Shown here: positions 20,893 through 30,692 of the stretch, in pieces | Layout: every line of letters begins with the position of its first letter | Numbering within the stretch: the first letter of the stretch is position 1 | NCBI RefSeq assembly: GCF_947507565.1 | Contig: NC_089183.1 | Span: forward strand, 620,001 to 684,000 | Length of the DNA stretch: 64,000 nt | Reading direction: 5' to 3' | Origin: Oscarella lobularis | Lineage: Eukaryota; Porifera; Homoscleromorpha; Homosclerophorida; Oscarellidae | Notes under the pieces: generated by a model | What the model saw: only the letters and a program-made list of their open reading frames with translations | Databases searched by the model: none | Told to the model about the DNA's origin: nothing | Program-made: the position numbers and the translations under genes

Positions 20893-22050
20893 TCAATTTG
20901 TGTCGGTGTCACTTGGTATAAGTCCAGTGGGAAGAAGCGATTCACTGTCATTTGTCACGTCTTCTATTGGAATGGGTTTTCCGATCTTGAAGCACGCCAT
21001 TTGTTTGAATTTTTTCACCGCGTTCATAAAGGGTCGTGAAGTCAGGGTGAACGTAAGAGGATTGCTCAGTGCAACAAAAGCAAACGGCACCGATACCCAA
21101 AAACCTGAGAAGTTAACGAAGAAGAAAGCAGCAGCTGTAATCCAACCCAGAAGAGTGATCACCGCTATAGCAACAAGACGCTGGCTGAGTCTATTCACAC
21201 TTGTTGACACGTTTGCTAGTAGAGCGCTTGATGCTCTAGCTTGCAATACTTTTATCACAATTGCTATGTATGCTCCTGCTGTTGTTAGTACAAAACCACA
21301 CATGACTAGAAAAACGACTGCTACTGGTAAGATACTGTACTTTGTATTCGCAGAAAAAAGGTGAAGTTTGCTTACAGATAGACACTTCCCTGGAAATATA
21401 ACAGAAAACGTTGAATGACTAGGTCTGCTTTGTGTTTTCACTTGATATGGCCCAAACTGATAAGGTACCACAGTCATACTCTCAATCAGAGCAATAATCC
21501 ACTCTGTGCATAACATAGTTTTTATGCAGACACTTGAGAAGCGAACAGTGCGGGATAATCTTCCAAAAAATACAGCCGCATAATACAAGGCAATTGTCCC
21601 GCCAGTCATGGCAGAAGCAAATATGCTTGTAGTTTCTAAAAATCCACAAAGAGAGCACAGTGATGTCATACGTTGTACGTTATTTGGAGAGACCCAAGCA
21701 GAACATAGCCAATCGCCGGACATCAAGACATAAACAAGCAATTGTATTCCGAAGAGAAAGTCTGAAATGGCAAGATTCATGACGAGTATTGATGGTATAC
21801 TATATCGAAGTTCTTTTCTCGATAAACAACGCCATGTCATGACAGTCATGTTGCCAACAATGACTAGCAAGCAAATAACTAGCCAAAAGGTGTTGACATT
21901 CTGTGAGGCGTCGACGTCCAAACTCAGGACAATACCTCGCTCCTTGTTACACAGCAGAGAAGCATTAGCATATTGTTCAGGAATTGAGGTAGTTTCCTCT
22001 CTGGTTTCGCCCATTTGCTCACGATAAGATCCCGGATAAGATAAGAGCAC
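20893..22050 (-). CDS. Rhodopsin-class 7TM receptor 4 of the array
   Basis: This 385-aa receptor could start at Met1 or Met13 (MGETREETT). It is the most divergent in its intracellular loop 2: FGRLSRTVRFSS replaces the CCC cluster seen in most neighbours. ECL2 is shortened; the IPDNST block is lost and replaced by KTQSRPSHST, although the disulfide Cys (GKCLS) remains. TM2 reads YSIPSILVMNLAISDFLFG, TM6 LITLLGW and TM7 SNPLTFTLTSRPF. The tail IGKPIPIEDVTNDSESLLPT and PSDTDTN end match receptors 1 and 3, suggesting these three form a subgroup. Losing the conserved ECL2 block suggests altered ligand choice, which is inference. Confidence 0.84.
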   Translation of the reverse strand: MLLSYPGSYREQMGETREETTSIPEQYANASLLCNKERGIVLSLDVDASQNVNTFWLVICLLVIVGNMTVMTWRCLSRKELRYSIPSILVMNLAISDFLFGIQLLVYVLMSGDWLCSAWVSPNNVQRMTSLCSLCGFLETTSIFASAMTGGTIALYYAAVFFGRLSRTVRFSSVCIKTMLCTEWIIALIESMTVVPYQFGPYQVKTQSRPSHSTFSVIFPGKCLSVSKLHLFSANTKYSILPVAVVFLVMCGFVLTTAGAYIAIVIKVLQARASSALLANVSTSVNRLSQRLVAIAVITLLGWITAAAFFFVNFSGFWVSVPFAFVALSNPLTFTLTSRPFMNAVKKFKQMACFKIGKPIPIEDVTNDSESLLPTGLIPSDTDTN

Positions 22051-22204
22051 ATGAAACGTTTCGGACGTCGCCGAGAGCGTTGTCGTTTATCTGACCGCTC
22101 TTTAGGCCTACATTGCGCAGGAAGTCGAGGATCCCTTGAGAAACAGTTTCTGTCATCGCGCTTCCCTTGGTTGTTTGCGAGGTAAGAGACACAGTCCCAG
22201 GTCT

Positions 22205-22345
22205 AAGAAAATCGTCCTCTGCAGCATAATTTTCCACACAGCTGTTGCGTACAGTAGACTATAGTAGTATGTCGAGCTAAGGTAATCCGTGTAGAGTGGG
22301 AGATAGACGAGCATTGCTCACCGAGGAGCAGCTAGATGCCATAGA
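22205..22345 (-). pseudogene. Decayed 7TM receptor remnant
   Basis: Two short blocks align with receptor 2 in order. The first is tcgtcctctgcagca...cacagctgttgcgta (post-TM3 region); the second is tccgtgtagagtgggag...caccgaggagcag (TM2-ECL1). The sequence between them is deleted and frames are broken. It shows that the array once held at least one more member here. Confidence 0.6.
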
Positions 22346-22463
22346 CAAAAAATTTCTGTCAGCCAAACAAACAAACAAAAGATTCAAAAGTTCATTAGAC
22401 TCATGCATTGATGCATAGACAACACTGAATACAACGTAGATGTCTTGTCTTTCCTGTGAACTA

Positions 22464-23705
22464 CTACTCTTCACTGTCACTTGGTGGAGCCTCTGTAGAA
22501 ATTAGAGATTCGCTGTCATTGGACACGTCTTCAATTCGGGTGGGTCTGCCAATCTTGAAAAATAGTTTTTGCTTGAATTTTCTGATTGACTTTAAAAATG
22601 GTTGTGACGTAAACGTGAATATGATGGGATTGCACAATGCAACGGCAGTAAACGGTAGCATCTGCGCAAAGAATAATTCCGTGCGATAGAAGTGGACGAG
22701 AATAAAAGAGACCCAGGCTGGGAAAGTGAGCCCAATTATAGCAATCAGGCGAAAATCATCTCCTTTCAGTCTTGGCTTTGGTTCTCTAGATAGAGTCAGT
22801 TTTCTTAGCGTTGCCATGTATGTTAACATCGCTACAGCCATGATGAAGTACACAATTAGAAAAATAGTGAACAAAGCAGGATTGGAGTAAGGTGCATAAC
22901 TTAGGGGAAGACACGTTACTGTTCCAATCACAGCAATGTTCTCAGTAAAATTGATTGCGCTTGTAGGATCGTCGTGCATTTCCATTTGGTATACAGAGCC
23001 GTACTGATCAAATAACAGTTTTTCTGTCAAGCTGGCGACAGCAATGACAGTGATCCACTCTATAGAAACTAAAATCATGACACCGCGACGCGAAAGATGT
23101 TTCATACAACAGCATCCGCCTAAAATCACTGAATAATAGAAGGCGATCGTAGCAGAGATGATAACGGAAGCATAAATGCTCGTTGTTTCCAAAATTCCAC
23201 AAATAGAGCATAAAGATTTCATCAAGGTTGTGCTATTTGGCGAAAGCCAAAGAAAGCAGAGCCAATTGCTGTACAACGTGATATACAGAATCAGTTGAAC
23301 GCCGAGGAAAAAATCTGATGCAGCTAGATTAACGACGAGTATTGATGGTATGCTATACCGTTGGTCTTTGCCTGTTCGGCAACGCCAAATTACGACAGTC
23401 AAGTTGCCTGCAATGATTAGTAAGCCAAGAATTAGCCAGAGAACAACACTTTCGTGCAGGATCGTTTCCGAAGAGGAGTCACCGTTCATATTTATGACCA
23501 TATGATGTTTGCCGTTCCATGTCTTGTTACACAGCAGATTTTCAGAAGCTTTGCTGTCAGGTTCATCGAGTAGAGATGCATTTTCCATCTTCTGTATGAT
23601 CAAATAGAGTCTAAGAGCAAGAGCTTGAAGGTAAGAAGCGTTGCTGTGAGGTTCATCTCCAGATCCAACGAGTAGAGACGCATTTTCCATCTTCTGTTTG
23701 ATCAA
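22464..23705 (-). CDS. Rhodopsin-class 7TM receptor 5 of the array, duplicated N-terminus
   Basis: The open frame is 413 aa. The N-terminus contains the peptide KMENASLL twice, about 34 residues apart. The DNA shows a roughly 100-bp tandem duplication of the start region (23570-23640 and 23670-23740), so the original start is probably the second Met (MENASLLDEP). TM2 reads YSIPSILVVNLAASDFFLG. The post-TM3 motif is LGGCCCMKHLSRR, and TM6 has FPAW in place of GW. ECL2 lacks IPDNST but keeps the Cys (TCLP). TM7 is CNPIIFTFTSQPF. The tail IGRPTRIEDVSNDSESLIST fits the consensus. TM6 and ECL2 changes make this the outlier of the left half of the array. Confidence 0.82.
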   Translation of the reverse strand: MIKQKMENASLLVGSGDEPHSNASYLQALALRLYLIIQKMENASLLDEPDSKASENLLCNKTWNGKHHMVINMNGDSSSETILHESVVLWLILGLLIIAGNLTVVIWRCRTGKDQRYSIPSILVVNLAASDFFLGVQLILYITLYSNWLCFLWLSPNSTTLMKSLCSICGILETTSIYASVIISATIAFYYSVILGGCCCMKHLSRRGVMILVSIEWITVIAVASLTEKLLFDQYGSVYQMEMHDDPTSAINFTENIAVIGTVTCLPLSYAPYSNPALFTIFLIVYFIMAVAMLTYMATLRKLTLSREPKPRLKGDDFRLIAIIGLTFPAWVSFILVHFYRTELFFAQMLPFTAVALCNPIIFTFTSQPFLKSIRKFKQKLFFKIGRPTRIEDVSNDSESLISTEAPPSDSEE

Positions 23706-23940
23706 ATAAAATCTAAAAGCAAGAGCTTGACGTTATGAAGCTTCGCATAAACTTCGGGAGATAGCTTCTCACTCTAGGGAAAGGATCTCTCTCCCTACTG
23801 AAACTGGATAGCGCGGCGACCCAATCATAGACGGACTTCGTAATTTAATCATTTAAATGATATCAGCCTACGCAACAAACAACTGACGTCAAGGGATAAC
23901 CCTAAACTTGCGCAATAGAGACAGGAGTACTGTACATTTA

Positions 23941-25464
23941 TCAGCTACCAACAAGCTCATGCAATTTTCTGCTAAGCTCTTTCACCACGTCAGGATTTTT
24001 TGAGGCGATATTTTCGTTTTCAAATGCGTCAAAGTCGGCCTCATCGTCGTTCTGATGGTCGTACAGCTCAACGCCAATTTGATCATTCCACTCAGGCTTC
24101 AAATCGGTCCCATTCCATTTAACCCACTCCGTGTACCGATATCGATCTGTTCTCATACTGTAACCCATGTAGCGGATCTCCGCTCGATTCGTTTGCTTGC
24201 AACTGTCCTTCTTCGAAACGTCAGGATCCGGATTACATCTCGGATACTGCGACAAGGAAGCGTTCTTAACGCTTCGACTGACGTCGTCAAACAAAGCAGC
24301 CAACGACTTCCCTTCCAAATTCTCCTCCCTCGCCGGCGGAAGTCCGGCAAGCTCGATGAGCGTCGGATAAAGATCAACGAGCTCCACAAGAGCCATCGTT
24401 CGTTTCCCCATCGACGCCTTTTTCCACGGCACGCGAAACATGAGCGGCACGCGAGTCCCCAATTCGAAATTCGTCATTTTACACCATTCATTGTGCTCGC
24501 CCAATTGCCAACCGTGATCGCCGTGAAACGAGACGATCGTGTCGTCGGCCAGACCAAGACTATCCAAACTCTCGAGAAGTTCGCCGACAAGCGAATCGAC
24601 GTAACTCGTGGCCGCGTAGTAGGCGCGACGCATCATCTGCTGAACGTCGATCGGAAACGGCGTCGTTCGATTGAACGGCGGATAGTGTAGGTCCGAATAA
24701 TGATTTTCCGGTAGGCATCCGTGCCAGGCGATGGGCGGCATTCCGTCGGGCGGGAGACGATGTTTCGCCGGAATTATTTCATCGACGTTTGGATAATTCT
24801 TCAAAAATTCCTCGGGAAATCTCCACGAGAGGTGTGGCTTCAGGAATCCGATTCCCAAAAAGAAGGGCTGTTTCGTTTTGGCGACGTACTCGAGTCGCTC
24901 GCGCACAACCGCCGTCGAATTGACGTCGGCGAAGTAGGTCCCGTTCGACGGTAGCGCGCACCAGATCGTCTCGTTCGGGCACGTTTGTGGCTTCGAGAAG
25001 ACGTACGGGAATTGATCGAGATTCGACCACGAGGGTGGATCGTTCTGCGGCGGGAGACTCGGGTGATAGAGCTTGCCGACGCCCGACGAGAAGTAGCCGT
25101 GGTTCTTGAAGTACTGCGGTAGCGACGTCCAGTTGAGACCGACGCTCGGCTCGCGAAAGTGATCGATGAAATTCCACGATTTCGTCGTGTCGGGACGCCG
25201 TCCCGTCATGAATGAGTTGCGTGACGGGCCGCAGAGGGCTTGTTGACAGTAGGCGCGGTCGAATACGAGCGATTCTTTCGCCAGCTTGTCGATGTTGGGC
25301 GTGTGGACGCATTTTTGGCCGTAAGCGCCGAGACTTGGGCGAAGGTCGTCGACGACGATGAAAAGGACGTTCTTTTTTTGATCTGCTGTTTGGCCTGCTG
25401 CAAAGAGGGCGAGCTCGAAGCAGACGAGGAGATGGAGTCTCATCGTCGATCGTGTTTTCATCAC
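23941..25464 (-). CDS. IDS: Iduronate-2-sulfatase
   Basis: This intronless 507-aa lysosomal sulfatase begins with a signal peptide (to about residue 24). The metal-binding strand NVLFIVVDDLRPSLGAYG follows. The formylglycine signature C78-G-P-S-R82 with NSFMTGRRPDTT comes next, then the IDS-type WNFIDHFRE and GKLYHPS blocks, and the second metal site SFHGDHGWQLGEH. Length and block order match animal iduronate-2-sulfatase, which removes 2-O-sulfate from iduronate in heparan and dermatan sulfate. The active Cys needs SUMF1 conversion. The gene lies inside the 7TM array on the same strand, and its 3' end and flank have been copied to 18185-18450 and 20270-20385. All key residues I can see are intact. 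Confidence 0.93.
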   Translation of the reverse strand: MMKTRSTMRLHLLVCFELALFAAGQTADQKKNVLFIVVDDLRPSLGAYGQKCVHTPNIDKLAKESLVFDRAYCQQALCGPSRNSFMTGRRPDTTKSWNFIDHFREPSVGLNWTSLPQYFKNHGYFSSGVGKLYHPSLPPQNDPPSWSNLDQFPYVFSKPQTCPNETIWCALPSNGTYFADVNSTAVVRERLEYVAKTKQPFFLGIGFLKPHLSWRFPEEFLKNYPNVDEIIPAKHRLPPDGMPPIAWHGCLPENHYSDLHYPPFNRTTPFPIDVQQMMRRAYYAATSYVDSLVGELLESLDSLGLADDTIVSFHGDHGWQLGEHNEWCKMTNFELGTRVPLMFRVPWKKASMGKRTMALVELVDLYPTLIELAGLPPAREENLEGKSLAALFDDVSRSVKNASLSQYPRCNPDPDVSKKDSCKQTNRAEIRYMGYSMRTDRYRYTEWVKWNGTDLKPEWNDQIGVELYDHQNDDEADFDAFENENIASKNPDVVKELSRKLHELVGS

Positions 25465-26023
25465 GTGAGTTTCATGCTGGCGCGACGTGACGCCCTCGTG
25501 GACGCCTTCGGTCAGGAGTGCTGATTCCTGAACGATAGATACGACTATGATTTCCTAGCGAACTGCCTCCACCGCCGTCCATTTCTGTCCATTTCTGCCA
25601 TATGTTTAGCCGGGCTCCAGAAAAATCGTTACCATCAACGAGTCACATGATAGGAACTTCAGCCTTTTCGGACGTCGCCAAAAGCTTCACCCCTTCAAAC
25701 GACCGTCGTCCTTTGTTTAATGTATGATCAGCATTCTTTAGGCTTGTTTTTAGAAAATCGGGGCCCCTTTTGAGGAAAATCGAAATTTCGAAGCCCCTCT
25801 TGGCCTAATCGTTTAGATGGGTAATGAATGAAACTTTTAGTTGACTCATCTCTCCTTTACCACGCTTTTCTCTACCCAACGCTCATGCTTAGAAGGAATA
25901 AGGAGACGCAACACCTTCTGAATGCGAGAAGACTCGCTAAGAAACGAGTAAGGACAGAAACAGGGACCGTGAAAGCATACATACGTGCACTAACATGCGA
26001 ACGCTACCGGGCGAAGCTCCGTT
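25465..26023. other. Spacer between sulfatase and receptor 6; source of a segmental copy
   Basis: Promoter side of the sulfatase. The part from 25605 to 25860 is the better-preserved partner of the copy at 19855-20130. No exon is seen. Confidence 0.6.
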
Positions 26024-27247
26024 TCAGCTGTCCAACTCTTGAGTGCTTGCTGGTGCTCGTGAAGGAGGAATAAGAGAGTCGTTTTCAGAGGCCATATCTT
26101 CTATTCTGATCGGTTTCCCAATTTTGAACAGCACCTTCCTCCTGAATTTTCGAACAGCTCTCATAAACGGTTTCGAAAGTAGAGTGAAAGTGACGGGGTT
26201 GCTCAACGCAACGAAACCGTACGGCAGAATCTGCCCGAAAACTAAGCCAGGGAGAAGAAACAGCAGAACAGCGTAAGACGTCCAACCAAAAAGATTCACG
26301 ACCGCTATAGCAATTAGACGAAAACCAAGGCCACCCGTGCTTGTCGACGATAGGCTCGGTGGCAAAGTGCTCAATGCTCTTAGTCGCAATAGTTTTATCA
26401 TAATAGCGAGGTATGTTCCCGCTGTCGCTACCGTGAGACAGCACATGACTAAAAAAGGAATTCCCTCGGCTCCAATAAAAGCGCTTTCTCGATGAAACAT
26501 GAGGAGAAACTCGGAAGAAAGATAACTTAGAGGAAGGCACTTTGTCGTGACGATTATGGCGTAAGTGGAATTGTCTGGAATAGGTTGATTGCTTTGTCTC
26601 TCTGTGTTGTAAACTTCTTGAGTCTTTACGTTATACACAGGTCCAAACCAATCATATGTTAGTACTGTTGTCCAGATGGCAAGCGAGACGACAATAGTCC
26701 ACGCCATGCAAAGGAAAATTAGTACGTAGCCACGTGAAAACTGTTGTATACAGCAACATCTGCCAAACACCACCACTGCGTAATAGAAAGCTATAGTGGC
26801 ACTGATTATGGCAGAGGCATAAATGCCCGTAGTCTCGAAAAATGCACAAATGACGCACAATGATTCCATAAGTGTTACGTTCTTTGGTAAAACCCAAGTA
26901 AAGCACAGCCAATTGCTGTATAAGAGAGCAAAGAGAAAAATTTGAATGCCGAGAAAAAAGTCTGCAGCAGCCAGATTCATAACGAGTATCGATGGTACGC
27001 TATTTCGCTGCTCCCTCCTCGCTCTGCAGCGCCATATTATGACAGTCAAATTGCCAGCAATAATTAGAATGGAGAGAAGAAACCAAAAAACGTCGCCTTG
27101 CTCCAAGCTTTCATCTGACGAGTCATCGTCGATGTTCCAGACCTGACCCCGGTGGCGACCCCGAGACCTGTTACACAGCAGAGTGTCGAAGAAGCCGTCG
27201 TAGTGTTCACTGCCAGCGGTTGCTGCGGGCATAGACGCGCTTTCCAT
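26024..27247 (-). CDS. Rhodopsin-class 7TM receptor 6 of the array
   Basis: This 407-aa intronless receptor starts MESASMPAATAG. The N-terminus has a Cys (LLCNRSRG) and an acidic DDDSSDESLEQGD stretch before TM1, shared with receptors 8 and 9. TM2 is NSVPSILVMNLAAADFFLG and post-TM3 is FGRCCCIQQFSRG. ECL2 keeps the family block as NQPIPDNST. A longer ECL2-TM5 section (SSEFLLMFHRESAFIG) sets it apart. TM6 reads VNLFGW and TM7 SNPVTFTLLSKPF. The tail IGKPIRIEDMASENDSLIPP has the M and ND/SL variant typical of receptors 6, 8 and 9, so the right half of the array forms a second subgroup. A broken copy of its 3' end lies at about 20160-20290. Confidence 0.85.
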   Translation of the reverse strand: MESASMPAATAGSEHYDGFFDTLLCNRSRGRHRGQVWNIDDDSSDESLEQGDVFWFLLSILIIAGNLTVIIWRCRARREQRNSVPSILVMNLAAADFFLGIQIFLFALLYSNWLCFTWVLPKNVTLMESLCVICAFFETTGIYASAIISATIAFYYAVVVFGRCCCIQQFSRGYVLIFLCMAWTIVVSLAIWTTVLTYDWFGPVYNVKTQEVYNTERQSNQPIPDNSTYAIIVTTKCLPLSYLSSEFLLMFHRESAFIGAEGIPFLVMCCLTVATAGTYLAIMIKLLRLRALSTLPPSLSSTSTGGLGFRLIAIAVVNLFGWTSYAVLLFLLPGLVFGQILPYGFVALSNPVTFTLLSKPFMRAVRKFRRKVLFKIGKPIRIEDMASENDSLIPPSRAPASTQELDS

Positions 27248-27463
27248 CTTGTACTACACGAGACAACGACGAGACAGTGACTAGACTACGACCTGTAAGG
27301 GAATTGCGACACGATTTAGTCGTGGTATTGCCACAGATAGAATTTGAAAGTGAGAGTAACGTGAAAAAAACTGAAAGACTGCGTCATGCTTTATCTTTCT
27401 GAAATACCTATCTCTAAAAGCCATTTCACTTATGCAATAGCAAAATCATCGGTCCTTGTCTAG

Positions 27464-28639
27464 TCAAGCGGTTTCTGTGGTTTCACTTGGTGGAGCTTTT
27501 GTAGCGATGAGAGATTCTCTGTCATTGGTCACATCCTCTATTGGGGTGGGTCTTCCGATCTTGAAGCACACCTTTTGTTTGAGTCTTCCAAGTGCGTTCA
27601 GGAAAGGCCGTGAAGTTAGAGTGAACATGAGAGGGTTGCTCAATGCAACAAGAATATTAGGTACCACTACCCCTTCATTATAAATGAAATATAAAATAGC
27701 AGCAGCCGTCCAGCCCAGAAAAGTCATCACGGCTGTGGCGATAAGACGAAAACCGAGTCCTCCCACCTTCGTTGATAAATTTCTTGCTTTATCCAACGCT
27801 ACAAGTCGACATAGTCTGATCACAATTGCTATGTATGCTACTCCTGTCATGACTATGAAGCAGCATACTAAAATAACAACAAACAATAGAAGACCTTCGT
27901 TGACGTCTATTGCCAAGCAATTCTCTGGGACGATGAGAGAAATGGTTGAATTGCTGGGTATTAGTCGATTAGTCGCCGCGTCTATGTCATATATTTCTTG
28001 CATTTTGGCATCGAATGGAGGATGCAAGCGATCATATGTTACTATTTCGAAGTAGGTCACAATAACGAGGACAATAAACCAATCTACGCAAAGGAAGACT
28101 AGTACGCCGCGGCGTGAAAATTTTCGTATGCAGCAGCATCCGCCATAAACCACAGCTACATAATAGAATGCAATAGTTGCACCAATCACTGGAGACACGA
28201 ATACATATGTGTTGTATAAAACTCCAGTAGCGATGCATAACGATGTCATAAGCGTTGCAGTATTTGGTGAAAGCCAAGCGACACAGAGCAAACTGCTTGT
28301 TAGCAAGTGAAATAGAAGCAGTGCAGCTCCGTAGAAGAAGTCCACGGTGGCCAGATTTAGGACGAGCATGGACGGTATGCTACTTCGTTGCTCCTTCTTT
28401 GACAAACAACGCCAAATTATGACAGTCATATTGCCCAAAATGATTAGCATAGGAAAAACTAGAGTTAATGCAGTGCCTTCTCCCAACATGGTTTCAGTGT
28501 AGATTTCCCAGACTACAGCGCTGCCGTTCTTGCTACACAGAGACTCGTTGTTGAAGTGTCGTTGCTCAGAGCCAAGTGTTGGTGCAGGATCAGACGAAGT
28601 TTCTGTGGGCTTAACGGAGATCATCGGCTCCGAGACCAA
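27464..28639 (-). CDS. Rhodopsin-class 7TM receptor 7 of the array
   Basis: This is a 391-aa frame; the first Met or Met6 may be used. TM2 is SSIPSMLVLNLATVDFFYG, where the usual Ala before Asp is Val. Post-TM3 reads YGGCCCIRKFSRR, so even the FGR of the neighbours is changed. ECL2 has NRLIPSNST followed by Cys. TM6 is MTFLGW and TM7 SNPLMFTLTSRPF. The tail IGRPTPIEDVTNDRESLIAT matches the consensus except for Arg in NDRESL. The N-terminal half and upstream spacer are repeated almost identically at 32098-32860, which makes this the donor of the youngest duplication in the array. Confidence 0.84.
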   Translation of the reverse strand: MVSEPMISVKPTETSSDPAPTLGSEQRHFNNESLCSKNGSAVVWEIYTETMLGEGTALTLVFPMLIILGNMTVIIWRCLSKKEQRSSIPSMLVLNLATVDFFYGAALLLFHLLTSSLLCVAWLSPNTATLMTSLCIATGVLYNTYVFVSPVIGATIAFYYVAVVYGGCCCIRKFSRRGVLVFLCVDWFIVLVIVTYFEIVTYDRLHPPFDAKMQEIYDIDAATNRLIPSNSTISLIVPENCLAIDVNEGLLLFVVILVCCFIVMTGVAYIAIVIRLCRLVALDKARNLSTKVGGLGFRLIATAVMTFLGWTAAAILYFIYNEGVVVPNILVALSNPLMFTLTSRPFLNALGRLKQKVCFKIGRPTPIEDVTNDRESLIATKAPPSETTETA

Positions 28640-29041
28640 CCGGCTTGGTCGCTGCTTCCGTCTGCTAAATTTTAGAATCCTCCTCTACCAACCGTTGATG
28701 ACGCAGATCACGTGGGCTCACGTGTGCAGCAGTTGGTTCCCTCTTTTTTATGTGCTCCAATTTGTGTCCTAACGTCTGTCTGTGCAACATTGACTATAGA
28801 TTTTGCGCTCCAATCCTGCGCTCCTAGGGTAGACGTTCAATGCAAAGATATCAATTAAGATACGCTTATTGGCCACAAACAATCCGCAGTCAATAGCCAT
28901 TTTGGATTTGCATCACTGTAACTAAATTTTCGAAACACCAAAAGCTTACCAAAACACGAGGAAAGACAAAAATTGTGACATTGAAACAAATACTAGCATG
29001 CAACTCTACTACTGTACCCGTGCTCTATTTCATGCAGCTGT

Positions 29042-30238
29042 CTACGAGTACTCCTGAGTAGTGCTTGGTACTCGTGTAGCAATAAGAGATCCGCTTTCGG
29101 AGGCCAGTTCTTCTATTTTGAGGGGTCTTCCCATTTTGAACAGCACCTTTTCCTTGCATTTTCGAAATGGTCTCAAAAATCGCTCTGAAAGTAGAGTGAA
29201 GGTGATGGGGTTGCTCAATGCAACAAAACCGTACGGCAGAGTTTGCCCCAAAACCAACTGGGGGTAAACAAACAGCAAAATAACGTAACACGTCCAACCA
29301 AGAAGGGTGATGACTGCTATAGCGGCTAAACGAAAACCAAGGCTTCCTACGCTTGCTGAGAGGCTTAATGGCGAAGTGCTGGATGCTCTTCGCCGCAACA
29401 GCTTTACTAAGATTGCAAGGTATGTTCCTGCTGTTGCTACAATCAGGCAGCACATGACTGAAAATAGGATTCCTCCTACTTTGATAACTGCTGCATGAGC
29501 GTTTTCGTGGTGCCACAGCAAGGAGCCTGAACGGAAGAATACCGAAACAGTATGGGTCACTGGAAGACAAAATCCCGTGTCGATCATTCTTGAACTGTTT
29601 GAATAAAGTGAGATAATCTTATTGACATTTTTTGCAATGTTTAAGCTGTAGCTCAATACTATTGAAACTGTTGAGATGGCAACAGCAACGCTGACAATCC
29701 ATGCTATGCAAAGAAGAGCGAGTAGGCAAGATCGTGAAAACCGTCGTACGCAGCAACATCTGCCAAATACCACCACTGCGTAATAGACAGCTATGGTAGC
29801 ACTTATCATTCCGGAAGCATAAATGCACGCAGTCTCGAAGAATCCGCTAATGGAGCACAATGCTGTCATAAGTGTTTTGTCATTTGGTGAAGTCCAAGCG
29901 AAACACAGCCAGTTGCTGTACAATAGAACGTAAAGGAAAACTTGAATGCCTAGGAAAAAGTCTGCAGCAGCCAGATTGATAACGAGTATTGATGGTATGC
30001 TATTTTGCTTCTCTCTCCTTGCTGCCCTGCAACGCCATATTATAACAGTCAAGTTGCCAGCAATAATGAAAATAGAGAGAATAAACCAAAACACGTTACC
30101 ATGCTCCAAGATTTCATCTGACGAGTCGCCGTCAGCGTTCGAGACCCGACCTCGGGAGTTGTTACAGAAGAAAAAGAAAGCGTCCGAAGAGTTAATGTAA
30201 GCGTTTGCAGCGGCTGTAGGGATAGGCAATTTTTTCAT
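29042..30238 (-). CDS. Rhodopsin-class 7TM receptor 8 of the array
   Basis: This 398-aa receptor is close to receptors 6 and 9 (acidic pre-TM1 stretch DGDSSDEILEHG, TM2 NSIPSILVINLAAADFFLG). Post-TM3 reads FGRCCCVRRFSRS. ECL2 lacks the IPDNST block, having SLYSNSSRMIDTGFCLP instead, so only the Cys is kept. The TM4-TM5 segment includes SLNIAKNVNK, possibly a short amphipathic turn. TM6 is VITLLGW and TM7 SNPITFTLLSERF. The tail MGRPLKIEELASESGSLIAT is the most diverged of the set. A piece of its 3' end recurs at 32860-32935, joined to the receptor 7 copy with about 40 bp missing. Confidence 0.84.
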   Translation of the reverse strand: MKKLPIPTAAANAYINSSDAFFFFCNNSRGRVSNADGDSSDEILEHGNVFWFILSIFIIAGNLTVIIWRCRAARREKQNSIPSILVINLAAADFFLGIQVFLYVLLYSNWLCFAWTSPNDKTLMTALCSISGFFETACIYASGMISATIAVYYAVVVFGRCCCVRRFSRSCLLALLCIAWIVSVAVAISTVSIVLSYSLNIAKNVNKIISLYSNSSRMIDTGFCLPVTHTVSVFFRSGSLLWHHENAHAAVIKVGGILFSVMCCLIVATAGTYLAILVKLLRRRASSTSPLSLSASVGSLGFRLAAIAVITLLGWTCYVILLFVYPQLVLGQTLPYGFVALSNPITFTLLSERFLRPFRKCKEKVLFKMGRPLKIEELASESGSLIATRVPSTTQEYS

Positions 30239-30692
30239 CTTGAAAGCAAAGACAAAGGAAAACGATCAATACGGGAATTGCGATGGCAATTGTGAGATTT
30301 TTGGCAGCTCCGGCAACGCTTTCACTTTTCGGTGAAGATAAGCCACCACTGCCACTACCGTGTGTCTATGTTAATCAGCAAGATTTCAAAATTGCTAATG
30401 CGTTCAGGGCATCTCCTCTTTACTAACGGAAAATATATGTCAGTAGCAAAATTAAAATAGGTAAAGTAAGAGAAAAAGGAAGACGGTGTCGAGCTCATAG
30501 CTAAAGGGGGCTAATTCTGATTGCTGATAAAATGTAGAAATCCGCGTCAACAGCAATTAAATCTGCTTTATTCTAGCAAAATTATCAAAAGCCAAAATTA
30601 CTAAAAAACATGAAAGGTACAAACTCGTGACCATGAAAGAAGTACTAACACGTGCAAACGTAGTTATGCTCCATTTCGTGGCAGCTGTACTA
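30239..30692. other. Intergenic
   Basis: AT-rich spacer between receptors 8 and 9. No exon or clear repeat is seen. Confidence 0.45.
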
